Positions 14,704 to 22,555 of a stretch of DNA of 24,875 nucleotides are shown here, one piece after another. Location of the stretch: NCBI GenBank assembly GCA_021204605.1, contig JAJPZD010000189.1:1-24875 (forward strand). Reading direction: 5' to 3'. The translations under genes were made by a program, and so were the position numbers. The notes under the pieces were generated by a model that saw only the letters and a list, made by a program, of their open reading frames with translations, was not told the DNA's origin and did no database searches. The DNA is from Prevotella sp. GTDB lineage: Bacteria; Bacteroidota; Bacteroidia; Bacteroidales; Bacteroidaceae. The number at the start of each line of letters is the position of its first letter. Positions within the stretch are counted from its first letter, which is position 1.

Positions 14704-16725
14704 CTACTTGATAGCGATTTTCTTGTTGTTGACGATGTAGATACCTTTGCCAAGACCGTTCAAAGCATCGTTTAGGGTGGTGTTGCCGTTGTAAGAGCGG
14801 AGCAGTCGGCCGTCGATGCTGAATACCTTAATACCGTAGAAGTTTGATGGGTTTGAAACGAGGATGTTCTCAATACCGGCGGAATGTTGGCCGCTAACAT
14901 CGTTTACGTTATAATGACCAGACCCATCCTTGGATTCCGACAACTCATAGAACTTGTCAGTGGTGATATTGTTGATGTCAACAGTTTGTGGCCCATTGCT
15001 GCCCTGCGTGAATACAAGGTTGATGCAATAGTCGGAAGATTTCAGTGTGTATGAGTTGTAATACCAAGTGATATCGTCAATAACGGTAGTGTTTGTTACT
15101 CTCGTGCCAGGCCATGTGGTGGTGTATCCATCGGAGTCCCATAGGTGGTAGTACATCGGCGACCAGTCAGCTTTGAGATATACTGTTATGTCGTGTGGCT
15201 TAAAAGCCGTAACCGTGTAATTGCGGGTGATGATACTGGAAACAGAGGAGCCGACGAGCAGACCAGCCTTGAGTGTCATGTCGGAGTTCACTGTGATTAC
15301 CGTACCGTCGTCAACTTGTGTGCCGTTGGAGGCAGAAGGCTCTGTACCGTCAGTGGTATAGACGATTTTCACGCCGTCAGTTTTGGATATGGCGTTGAGG
15401 GTAACGGTGAAACCATTATCGTAAGAGCCTGAAGGGATGTCAGTCCAAGCCGACTCAACGTCCTTTGAGATATAATAGGAATAGTTGTCGCCTTTTGACA
15501 CGAGGAAATAATCACTCTCTGTCATGCCTGACGGAATACTCTGGTCTCCCATGATAACTACTACCGTGTTTCCATCAGCACCATTAACCTTAATTGCATA
15601 CTGGCTTGCAGTATTATTAAAGGCAGAGAATCCACTTTGGTTATTTATCTTCGCCATGTTACGGGCGTATATCATCTGTTTGATGTCTTGTTTATATAAC
15701 TTCCAGTGAGGGAGGAAAACGCAAGGCGTGCCAGGAGCAGCGAGGATGAAGGCATTAGCTGCAAGAATGTTAACAGTAGTCTCACTGTCGTTGCCACGAT
15801 CATAAGTATCATGGTTGTCTACGAAAGTAACAGCGTAACGACGGTATGAAGGCATACTCATAAGCGATGACGAGCCTAATAAGTTCCAGTTTGTCCCTGC
15901 GTTGCAACAGTCACGGAGGTTGTATTTCAGAACGAAGTCGAAGGCAGCCGACTGTATTGTGCTATCTTCAGAAGCCGTATTGCTGACCCATTTGGAAAGG
16001 TTGGAATAGTTGCCGTCCCAGTACTCGCCGACGGAAAATTCCGGTTGAGCGGCGAGGTTGTAAAGAGTGGTGTATTCAGGAGCGTATCCTTTGGTCATAT
16101 CGTAACGGAAGCCCGCATAACCGAGATCGTTGAGGAGGAAATCGAGGTAAGCCTTGACGATAGTCTGTACGTTGGCACTCGAATGATCGAGGTCGCGCGC
16201 GCCATCGAAATCCTCACCTGTATCTTTAGCCCCAGTCGGGGTAATTTCAGCGTTTGCGGCAGTCTTGCCACTGTCGTCATCAGAGCAGATGTCAGAAGCA
16301 TTTATTGTGTAGGTTACGCCGTTGTAAGTCTCGACAGGGAAACTCATCCATGTGTCGGCGAGAGATGAGCGATGATTGATAACCACATCAGCGATAGTGC
16401 CGATACCCTTTGACTTGAAAGTACTTATCATAGAGCGCAACTGTTCCTCGTTGCCAAACGAGCTGTTGTAATTATTGAACCAGTATAGGTCGTTATAACC
16501 CATTGAGTTGCCGGAGCCACAGTTGCCGCTTTGAGGTATCCAAACAAGATTGAAGAACTCTGCGAGCTCATCGGCCTGAGATTCGAGGTTGGTCCATTGA
16601 GTGTCGGAATAAGAATCCCAGTAAAAACCTTGTAGCATAACACCCTGCCAGTTGGCAGGCCAGCCCTGTGCCATTGCCAGTATGACAGAAAGAGCAAAAA
16701 CAAATGAAGTAAAAAATCTTTTCAC
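14704..16725 (-). CDS. Secreted GH13 alpha-amylase with Ig-like, starch-binding and sorting domains; GTG start
   Basis: Hydrolyses alpha-1,4-glucan, outside the cytoplasm. Residues 1-19 are a signal peptide ending AMA. The GH13 barrel (about 22-400) shows all four conserved regions: DVVINH (113-118), FRYDMTKGY with nucleophile D209, acid/base E234 (SVGEYWD), and FVDNHD with D306. Residues 437-503 resemble the chitobiase C-terminal beta-sandwich (VYTTDGTEPS). Residues 513-592 (VYLKADWSPMYYHLWD) resemble a CBM26-like starch-binding module. The last 45 or so residues (IKVFSIDGRLLRS ... GKGIYIVNNKKIAIK) look like a type IX sorting domain. No lipobox is present, unlike SusG. The start codon is GTG at 16725, with an in-frame TAA five codons upstream and the next methionine only inside the signal peptide. 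cobS follows by 6 bases. Confidence 0.93.
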   Translation of the reverse strand: MKRFFTSFVFALSVILAMAQGWPANWQGVMLQGFYWDSYSDTQWTNLESQADELAEFFNLVWIPQSGNCGSGNSMGYNDLYWFNNYNSSFGNEEQLRSMISTFKSKGIGTIADVVINHRSSLADTWMSFPVETYNGVTYTINASDICSDDDSGKTAANAEITPTGAKDTGEDFDGARDLDHSSANVQTIVKAYLDFLLNDLGYAGFRYDMTKGYAPEYTTLYNLAAQPEFSVGEYWDGNYSNLSKWVSNTASEDSTIQSAAFDFVLKYNLRDCCNAGTNWNLLGSSSLMSMPSYRRYAVTFVDNHDTYDRGNDSETTVNILAANAFILAAPGTPCVFLPHWKLYKQDIKQMIYARNMAKINNQSGFSAFNNTASQYAIKVNGADGNTVVVIMGDQSIPSGMTESDYFLVSKGDNYSYYISKDVESAWTDIPSGSYDNGFTVTLNAISKTDGVKIVYTTDGTEPSASNGTQVDDGTVITVNSDMTLKAGLLVGSSVSSIITRNYTVTAFKPHDITVYLKADWSPMYYHLWDSDGYTTTWPGTRVTNTTVIDDITWYYNSYTLKSSDYCINLVFTQGSNGPQTVDINNITTDKFYELSESKDGSGHYNVNDVSGQHSAGIENILVSNPSNFYGIKVFSIDGRLLRSYNGNTTLNDALNGLGKGIYIVNNKKIAIK

Positions 16726-16751
16726 GGTTTTACGGTTTTAAGTTTCTGTTG

Positions 16752-16759
16752 TAAAGGTA
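16752..16759 (-). promoter_or_regulatory. Possible -7 element of the amylase-cobS unit
   Basis: On the minus strand TACCTTTA differs at one position from TAnnTTTG and lies 27 bases before the GTG start. No clear -33 element is found at the usual distance. The leader also contains AAAACCGT twice in tandem just before the start codon. Confidence 0.4.
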
Positions 16760-16874
16760 CACAAATATCGTTTTCTTTGTTTGCGAAAAGGCGCTACAAT
16801 AAGTGGAAATAACTATGCAAACGATTGAAAAATATAAAAACAAGAAGAAATTAAGCTATTTAAGTATTATTCTT

Positions 16875-16882
16875 TATCTTTG
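16875..16882 (+). promoter_or_regulatory. -7 element of the DUF2442 gene
   Basis: TATCTTTG matches TAnnTTTG exactly. The -33 region is AT-rich without a clear TTTG. The start site would be near 16889, giving a leader of about 50 bases before the ATG at 16940. Confidence 0.5.
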
Positions 16883-16939
16883 CATTATTATATAGGATTT
16901 GTAAAAACGATCCAATAATACCGATTAAAGTCGATAGCA

Positions 16940-17221
16940 ATGAGTCCAAAATTCAAAAAATCACAATCCACATTGGTAAGCGTATTAATGATTAATGGGC
17001 AAGGATTGTTTTTGTCGGTAAAAGGACAAGACTATTTTATTTCTTATAATCGTATTCCATGGTTGCGTGATGCACGTATTAGTAGTGTGCTTAATGTGCG
17101 CATGAGTGGTCGTGACTCCATAGAATGGCCTGAACTTGATGTTGATTTAGAAATTGAATCACTTCGACATCCAGAACGTTATCCGCTAATAATGAAACGT
17201 TCTCCATTGGATGTATTTTGA
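16940..17221 (+). CDS. DUF2442 domain-containing protein
   Basis: A 93-residue cytoplasmic protein with no signal or membrane segment. The segment ARISSVLNVRMSGRDSIEWPELDVDLEIESL (about 45-75) carries the WPxLDxDL core I associate with DUF2442. Genes of this family often pair with a DUF4160 gene in arrangements suspected to be toxin-antitoxin modules. No DUF4160 partner or remnant lies on either side here: upstream is the amylase promoter region and downstream the convergent O-methyltransferase, 19 bases away. Its function is unknown. It has its own likely promoter. Confidence 0.75.
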   Translation: MSPKFKKSQSTLVSVLMINGQGLFLSVKGQDYFISYNRIPWLRDARISSVLNVRMSGRDSIEWPELDVDLEIESLRHPERYPLIMKRSPLDVF

Positions 17222-17240
17222 TTTATAAAAGTAGTGATAT

Positions 17241-17873
17241 TTACTTTTTCCGAATAATTGTCATGCCGTCACGGATGGGGAGGATGACCTTTTCGACACG
17301 GTTGTCGTGAGCGAGCATGTCGTTGAAAGCCTCGATGGAGGCAGTCTGGCGGTCGCCACTTTGGGGTATTTCGAGGACGTGACTGTCCCAAAGAGTGTTA
17401 TCAGCGAAGATGAAACCTCCGGGGCGGAGAACGGAAAGCGACATCTCGTAGGCGGCGGAGTAAGTACGCTTGTCACCGTCAAGAAAAACCATGTCGAAGG
17501 AGATGCCCAACTTAGGAGCTTCAGTAATCGCATCACCGATAATAAAACGGATTTTGTCGGCGACGGGTGAGCCTTCTATCCACGGACGTGTGAAATCCTC
17601 AAGTTCATCGTCAATCTCGAAGGTATAAACCATTCCTCCCTGATCAAGGCCCTCGGCGAGACAGATGGCACTGTAACCACTGAAAGTGCCGATTTCAAGG
17701 ATGTAGTGTGGTTGGAGCATCCGCACGAACATCTTCAGTAAGCGGCCCTGCAGATGACCGCTTGCCATTCGTCCGTTGATAAGGCTCACGTTTGTGGAAC
17801 GCCAGAGACGATAAAGATAATCACCCTCTGGTTCGATATGCTCAAGGATGTATTTTTCAAGTTCGGAATCCAT
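17241..17873 (-). CDS. Class I SAM-dependent O-methyltransferase (caffeoyl-CoA OMT-like)
   Basis: The 210-residue cytoplasmic protein matches Methyltransf_3 (CCoAOMT-like) throughout. SAM-binding motif I is EIGTFSGYS (60-68), followed by the acidic FEIDDE (85-90). The metal-binding residues expected in cation-dependent members are present as D132 (FLDGDKR) and D158-N159 (ADNTLW). The acceptor in bacteria is generally unknown and cannot be read here. It lies 8 bases downstream of aroQ and is probably cotranscribed with it. That hints at, but does not prove, an aromatic substrate. Its stop faces that of the DUF2442 gene. Confidence 0.88.
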   Translation of the reverse strand: MDSELEKYILEHIEPEGDYLYRLWRSTNVSLINGRMASGHLQGRLLKMFVRMLQPHYILEIGTFSGYSAICLAEGLDQGGMVYTFEIDDELEDFTRPWIEGSPVADKIRFIIGDAITEAPKLGISFDMVFLDGDKRTYSAAYEMSLSVLRPGGFIFADNTLWDSHVLEIPQSGDRQTASIEAFNDMLAHDNRVEKVILPIRDGMTIIRKK

Positions 17874-17881
17874 GATTTTGT

Positions 17882-18307
17882 CTATCCTTGCATTTCCAAT
17901 AAAGCCTCAATAGCAAGGCGGTAGGAGTCGAGGCCGAACCCGCAAATTACGCCCTTGCAAGCGCAAGAGATCATCGATTTATGTCGGAATTCCTCACGGG
18001 TGTGCACATTGGATATATGCACCTCGATGACGGGGGATGAGAGCGACTTGATACAGTCTTGCAGTGCGATGCTCGTATGCGTGTAAGCCCCTGCGTTGAG
18101 TACGATACCAGTGTAAGAGAAACCCACCTCCTGCATTTTGTCAATCAATTTGCCTTCAATATTGTTTTGATAGTACTCGATTTCCACGTTTGAATAACGC
18201 TCACGGAGTTTTAGAAGATAGTTTTCAAAAGAACTCTTGCCATAAATTCCCGGTTCTCTGACACCAAGGAGATTAAGGTTTGGACCGTTGATGATAAGTA
18301 TTTTCAT
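17882..18307 (-). CDS. aroQ: Type II 3-dehydroquinate dehydratase AroQ
   Basis: Third step of the shikimate pathway: trans-dehydration of 3-dehydroquinate to 3-dehydroshikimate by a cytoplasmic dodecamer. The 141-residue protein contains GPNLNLLG (8-15), the catalytic tyrosine of the IYG lid loop (Y22), NAGAYTHTS (71-79), EVHISNVHTREEFRHKS (95-111) and the GFGLDSY C-terminal segment. Its length is typical. The frame is open upstream to 18631, but the extra residues lie antisense to xerD and match nothing. The ATG at 18307 begins the conserved MKILIINGPN. The O-methyltransferase gene follows 8 bases later. Confidence 0.95.
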   Translation of the reverse strand: MKILIINGPNLNLLGVREPGIYGKSSFENYLLKLRERYSNVEIEYYQNNIEGKLIDKMQEVGFSYTGIVLNAGAYTHTSIALQDCIKSLSSPVIEVHISNVHTREEFRHKSMISCACKGVICGFGLDSYRLAIEALLEMQG

Positions 18308-18324
18308 AATCAAATAATTTTTTG

Positions 18325-18332
18325 TAATTTTG
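18325..18332 (+). promoter_or_regulatory. -7 element of xerD
   Basis: TAATTTTG matches TAnnTTTG, with a T-rich -33 position 20 bases upstream. Transcription would start near 18339, about 65 bases before the xerD ATG at 18404. Confidence 0.5.
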
Positions 18333-18386
18333 CGGAGAGACAGAATTGCGGCATGGCCATTGGCACACTGCAATCTTCGGTTGTTG

Positions 18387-18394
18387 CAAAAGTA
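18387..18394 (-). promoter_or_regulatory. -7 element of the aroQ-OMT unit
   Basis: On the minus strand TACTTTTG matches TAnnTTTG. A TTTG lies 23 bases upstream (18418-18421), somewhat too far. The predicted start near 18380 lies beyond the xerD start near 18339, so the two 5' ends overlap by about 40 bases in antisense. Confidence 0.45.
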
Positions 18395-18403
18395 ATAAAA
18401 TAA

Positions 18404-19333
18404 ATGGAAAAGGGGAACAAAAATCCGACGAATATTATACGGGCATACCAGCGTTACATGAAATTGGAGCGTAACTTGTCGCCCAATACGATAGATGCAT
18501 ATATGCGGGACATAGAAAAACTGCTCAACTATTTGCAAGGGTTGGACATCAGGCCAGAGGAAGTAAAATTGGAGGATTTGCGGACATTTGCCGCATCGTT
18601 GCATGATATCGGTATTGTGGCACGTTCGCAATGCAGGATATTAAGTGGTGTAAGAGCTTTCTATCGCTTTCTCGTGATAGACGGATTTGTTGATAACGAC
18701 CCAGCCGAGCTTCTCGAGTCTCCACAGATAGGAGAGCATCTGCCCGAAGTGTTGACAACTGAGGAGGTTGACCGTTTGGAGCAGTCGATAGACCTGAGCA
18801 AGTGGGAGGGGCATAGGAACAAGGCGATAATCGAGGTGCTGTTCAGTTGTGGGTTGCGTGTCAGTGAACTCATAAATCTCAAAATATCAAATCTTTATCT
18901 TGATGAGCAGTATATATGGGTGAAGGGCAAGGGGCGGAAAGAACGCCTGGTACCCATTTCAGATAGCGCCATAAAGCAGTTGGGCTATTGGTTTGCTGTC
19001 CGTAATCAGATGAAAATCAAATCTGGCGAGGAAGATTATGTTTTTCTGAACCGTCGCGGTGCGCACCTTACTCGTACCATGATATTGATAATGATAAAAC
19101 GACTTGGAGAGGAAGCGGGGATTACAAAGACAATCAGTCCGCATACCCTGCGCCACAGTTTCGCCACGGCATTGCTTGAGGGAGGGGCTGACTTGCGGGC
19201 AATACAGAGCATGCTTGGGCATGAGAGTATCGGGACAACTGAAATATACACGCATTTGGACACTGTAAAGTTGAGAGAGGAGATTTTGAGGCATCATCCG
19301 AGAAACAGTGAAAAGTTAAGAGTTAAGAATTAA
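18404..19333 (+). CDS. xerD: Site-specific tyrosine recombinase XerD
   Basis: Resolves chromosome dimers at dif with a XerC partner. The 309-residue protein has an N-terminal SAM-like core-binding domain (about 8-92) and the catalytic domain (about 110-298). All six catalytic residues are present: R152 (GLRVSEL), K176 (KGKGRKER), H247 and R250 (PHTLRHSFA), H273 (LGHES) and nucleophile Y282 (EIYTH). No mobile element or attachment repeats flank it, so it is the housekeeping enzyme rather than an integrase. The family normally ends near HHPR. The last nine residues (NSEKLRVKN) are partly encoded by a 7-base tandem repeat that also supplies the stop codon. It is divergent from aroQ. Confidence 0.93.
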   Translation: MEKGNKNPTNIIRAYQRYMKLERNLSPNTIDAYMRDIEKLLNYLQGLDIRPEEVKLEDLRTFAASLHDIGIVARSQCRILSGVRAFYRFLVIDGFVDNDPAELLESPQIGEHLPEVLTTEEVDRLEQSIDLSKWEGHRNKAIIEVLFSCGLRVSELINLKISNLYLDEQYIWVKGKGRKERLVPISDSAIKQLGYWFAVRNQMKIKSGEEDYVFLNRRGAHLTRTMILIMIKRLGEEAGITKTISPHTLRHSFATALLEGGADLRAIQSMLGHESIGTTEIYTHLDTVKLREEILRHHPRNSEKLRVKN

Positions 19334-19335
19334 GA
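19315..19335 (+). repeat. 7-base tandem repeat (GTTAAGA) spanning the xerD stop codon
   Basis: Units GTTAAGA (19315-19321), GTTAAGA (19322-19328) and ATTAAGA (19329-19335) are adjacent. The first two encode the residues LRVK region of XerD, and the third contains the TAA stop (19331-19333). The run is followed after about 40 bases by ATTAATAATTAAAAATTC-like sequence of similar character. Confidence 0.7.
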
Positions 19336-19723
19336 GTTTGATATTGCTTGCATGATTTACAGTTGGTAGGGGAAATTAATAATTAAAAATTCATTTTAGC
19401 TTGAGGGCATTTTTGCTTGTGATGTATTTTTTTGAGAGGTTTTTTGCCTGAAAAGTGTTTTTTAACTGTTATTGGATATTTTGATGTTATGTGTTAAATA
19501 AATATTCTTTTTCAGGTGTTTTAATGATTGGGAAAATGTTTTTTGCTAAATTTGGACGCTTAAAATGTATATTTATGCTTTTCAGTTGCAATAATGTGAG
19601 TCTTGATTCATATAGCGATAGGGATGTAAAAGGATGAATGTTGTTGTGGAATAGTTATGAAAGTATAAAGTTATTAATGTATTATGGTTAACGATAAAAC
19701 TATACAAACAAGATAATAAAAAT
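19334..19723. other. 390-base AT-rich intergenic region between xerD and the M16 genes
   Basis: No convincing gene, tRNA or terminator hairpin is visible. It holds a degenerate direct repeat (TTGAGGGCATTTTTGCTTG at about 19400 and a 15-of-19 match about 30 bases later). CCTGAAAAG near 19447 has its reverse complement in TTTTTCAGG near 19509 and CTTTTCAG near 19577. A TAAATTTG at 19547-19554 could be the -7 element for the M16 genes, implying a leader of about 160 bases. Confidence 0.5.
19547..19554 (+). promoter_or_regulatory. Candidate -7 element of the M16 peptidase pair
   Basis: TAAATTTG fits TAnnTTTG; TTG at 19528-19530 lies only 16 bases upstream, shorter than usual. No better match is seen closer to the ATG at 19724. 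Confidence 0.3.
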
Positions 19724-22555
19724 ATGAATTTAAAAAAGCTATTCGCTGCTGCGGCGCTGTTCATTGTCAGTGCGACAGCAATCATGGCACAGGAGATGCA
19801 GATGCCGCCAGTGCCCGTTGATCCGGCAGTAAGGACAGGAAAACTGTCAAACGGGTTAACCTATTACATCCGTCAGAACGGTTACCCGGAACATCGTGTG
19901 AATTTCTACATCGCTCAACGTGTTGGTTCTATACAAGAGGAGGAGGATCAGCGAGGATTGGCGCATTTCCTTGAGCACATGGCATTCAATGGTTCGGAAC
20001 ATTATAGAGGCAATGACCTGATAGACTACCTGCGTTCTATTGGCGTAGAGTTCGGTTCAGATCTCAACGCATACACAGCCGTTGACCAGACGGTTTACCG
20101 TATATGCAACGTGCCGTCAGCGAGAGAGTCGGCACTTGATTCCTGCCTTCTTGTGATAAAAGACTGGTCGAATGGGCTTCTCTTGGAGGAAGATGAGATT
20201 GACAAGGAGCGTGGCGTGATACACGAGGAGTGGCGTCTGCGCATGAGCCCGATTATGAGAGTGTTGGAGCGCAATCTTGAGACACTATATCCGGGCAGCA
20301 AGTACGGAAGACGTTTTCCGATAGGCCTTATGGAGGTGGTTGATAATTTTTCACCAGAGTTCTTGCGTGATTACTATCACAAGTGGTATCGTCCGGACAA
20401 TCAGGCAGTGATTGTTGTTGGAGACATTGATGTTGACAAGACAGAGCAGAAAATCAAAGACATGTTCAGTAGTATACCACTTGTAGAGGATGCTGCTCAG
20501 GTAGTTGCCGAGGACGTTCCAGACAACAACGAGCCGATAATAATAATTGACAAGGACAAGGAGCAAACAATCGACATGGTACAGTTGTCGTTCAAGCATG
20601 ATGCCGTGCCAGATGCGGAAAAGAACAGCATAGCATACCTGCTGAACAATTACGCTATAGACCTTGTATGTTCAATGCTCAATGCCCGTTTTGAAGAAAT
20701 TTCACAAGAGGAGGACTGTCCGTTCTTGAATGCGGAAGTTGAGGATGGCGACTATATCTACTCAAGGACGAAAGGATCATTCGATGTAACATTTCTTCCT
20801 AAGGAAGGCAAAGACGTGGAGGCACTTTCAGCAGCAATGCGTGAGGTGATGAGAGCCTTGAGGCACGGATTTACAGCAACAGAGTTTGAGCGTGCAAAAG
20901 CCGATTATCTAAGTTCGTTGGAAAAGACATATACCAATCGGGATAAGCGCGACAACAGCGTTTACGGCAACATATACTCCCAGAACTACATTGCCAACGA
21001 GCCGATGCCATCGATAGAAGATGAGTACATGATGATGCAGCAGGTATCCCCGATGATACCGGTAGAGGCAATAAATCAAATATTGCCGGAACTGGTCAGC
21101 CAGACTGATACCAATGTAGTGATATTAGCAATCTACAATGAGAAGGACGGCAGGGTATATCCGACAGTAGAGACATTCAAGAAAGTAATAGACACCGTAC
21201 ATTCAGAGGAAATAGAAGCATGGGTTGATGAAGTAAAAGATGAGCCTCTGATTACCGAATTGCCTGCAAAGGGTACGATTACGTCAGAGAAGGAGAATAC
21301 GAAATTAGGATATAAGGAGCTTACGCTTTCGAATGGTGTAAAAGTGATTTTGAAGAAGACCGACTATAAGGACGATGAGGTATTGTTGCAGGCGGTATCA
21401 AAGGGCGGCACCTCGTTGCTTGGTGAAGAAGACATAATAAATGCGAAAGTGTTTGACCAGGCAATAGGCGTTAGCGGATTGGGAAATTTCAGCAGTACGG
21501 AACTTACCAAGGCCCTTGCTGGCAAGCAAGCGAATGCAGACCTGTCGTTATCACTTTTGCATGAGAGGGTGACAGGAAACTCCACACCGAAAGACCTTGA
21601 GACTATGTTCCAGATGGTATATCTCTATTTCACCGATATCAAAAAGGATGAGAAAAGTTATGCCTCGATGATGAATATATTAGAAAACGCCTTGAAGAAC
21701 AAGGAAATATCTCCTGATATGGCACTCAGCGATTCACTGAAGGTTACGCTATATGACCATAACCCACGATTTAAGACACTTGAACTTTCAGACTTGCAGA
21801 AAGTTGACTACGATAGGATATTGCAGATTGCCAAGGAGCGTACGGCAAATGCAGCTGATTTCACATTCACGTTTGTGGGCAACTTTGATGAGGAAGTTAT
21901 ACGTCCGTTGATAGAGCAGTATATAGCATCCCTGCCGGCAAGTGGAGAAAGGGAAGATTGGAAAGCCGTAACAACATATAATAAGGGCAAGGTAGAGAAC
22001 AAGTTCTTGCGCAAGATGGAAACAGCGAAAGCCAACGCATACATGTATTGGTATAATAACGAGACACCATATACCTTAGAGAATGATATTCTTGCAGATG
22101 CTGCAGGACAGGTTTTGTCGATGATTTACCTTCAGAAGATCCGCGAGGATGCAAGTGCAGCCTATTCAACAGGAGCTGTGGGAATGACAATTATAGGAAA
22201 TGACGTACCATTCACGGCGTTGGTAGGTATCTGTCCGATGAAGCCAGAAATGAGCGATGTCGCATTGAAGATTATGACAGAAGAAGCAGAGAAGATGGCG
22301 GAAACTGTTGACCCTGATATGCTCAGTAAGGTAAAGGAACTGATGTTGAAGCGAGCCGATGAGAATGCCATGAAGAACAATTACTGGCTTGGCATTTTAT
22401 GCAACTACGACGAGTACGGCATAGACCAATATAGCGATTATAAGGCAATTGTCAATGACCTGACACCGGAGAAATTGGCGAAATTTGTCAAGGACGTGAT
22501 ATTCGGTGGCGGCAACAGTGTAACTGTGGTAATGCTGCCTGACGAGAGCGAATGA
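19724..22555 (+). CDS. M16 family zinc metallopeptidase, exported, two-lobed (pitrilysin/insulinase-like)
   Basis: The 943-residue protein starts with a signal peptide (MNLKKLFAAAALFIVSATAIMAQ) and so is probably periplasmic or envelope-associated. The active domain has the inverted zinc motif HFLEH (H81, E84, H85) and a third ligand at E162 (VIHEEW), the spacing expected for M16. An M16_C domain follows. The second half (from about 530, YKELTLSNGVKVILKK) repeats the fold without a HxxEH motif, as usual for the inactive lobe of single-chain M16 enzymes. Substrates are probably peptides, but none is shown. Its stop overlaps the start of the next gene (ATGA, 22552-22555). Confidence 0.93.
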   Translation: MNLKKLFAAAALFIVSATAIMAQEMQMPPVPVDPAVRTGKLSNGLTYYIRQNGYPEHRVNFYIAQRVGSIQEEEDQRGLAHFLEHMAFNGSEHYRGNDLIDYLRSIGVEFGSDLNAYTAVDQTVYRICNVPSARESALDSCLLVIKDWSNGLLLEEDEIDKERGVIHEEWRLRMSPIMRVLERNLETLYPGSKYGRRFPIGLMEVVDNFSPEFLRDYYHKWYRPDNQAVIVVGDIDVDKTEQKIKDMFSSIPLVEDAAQVVAEDVPDNNEPIIIIDKDKEQTIDMVQLSFKHDAVPDAEKNSIAYLLNNYAIDLVCSMLNARFEEISQEEDCPFLNAEVEDGDYIYSRTKGSFDVTFLPKEGKDVEALSAAMREVMRALRHGFTATEFERAKADYLSSLEKTYTNRDKRDNSVYGNIYSQNYIANEPMPSIEDEYMMMQQVSPMIPVEAINQILPELVSQTDTNVVILAIYNEKDGRVYPTVETFKKVIDTVHSEEIEAWVDEVKDEPLITELPAKGTITSEKENTKLGYKELTLSNGVKVILKKTDYKDDEVLLQAVSKGGTSLLGEEDIINAKVFDQAIGVSGLGNFSSTELTKALAGKQANADLSLSLLHERVTGNSTPKDLETMFQMVYLYFTDIKKDEKSYASMMNILENALKNKEISPDMALSDSLKVTLYDHNPRFKTLELSDLQKVDYDRILQIAKERTANAADFTFTFVGNFDEEVIRPLIEQYIASLPASGEREDWKAVTTYNKGKVENKFLRKMETAKANAYMYWYNNETPYTLENDILADAAGQVLSMIYLQKIREDASAAYSTGAVGMTIIGNDVPFTALVGICPMKPEMSDVALKIMTEEAEKMAETVDPDMLSKVKELMLKRADENAMKNNYWLGILCNYDEYGIDQYSDYKAIVNDLTPEKLAKFVKDVIFGGGNSVTVVMLPDESE

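Noticed and set aside
14698..15000. Cobalamin riboswitch upstream of cobS
   Set aside because: cobS starts 6 bases after the amylase stop; the upstream sequence is amylase coding sequence and no riboswitch core is visible.
18308..18631. 108-residue N-terminal extension of AroQ
   Set aside because: It is antisense to xerD, resembles nothing, and the conserved protein starts at the ATG at 18307.
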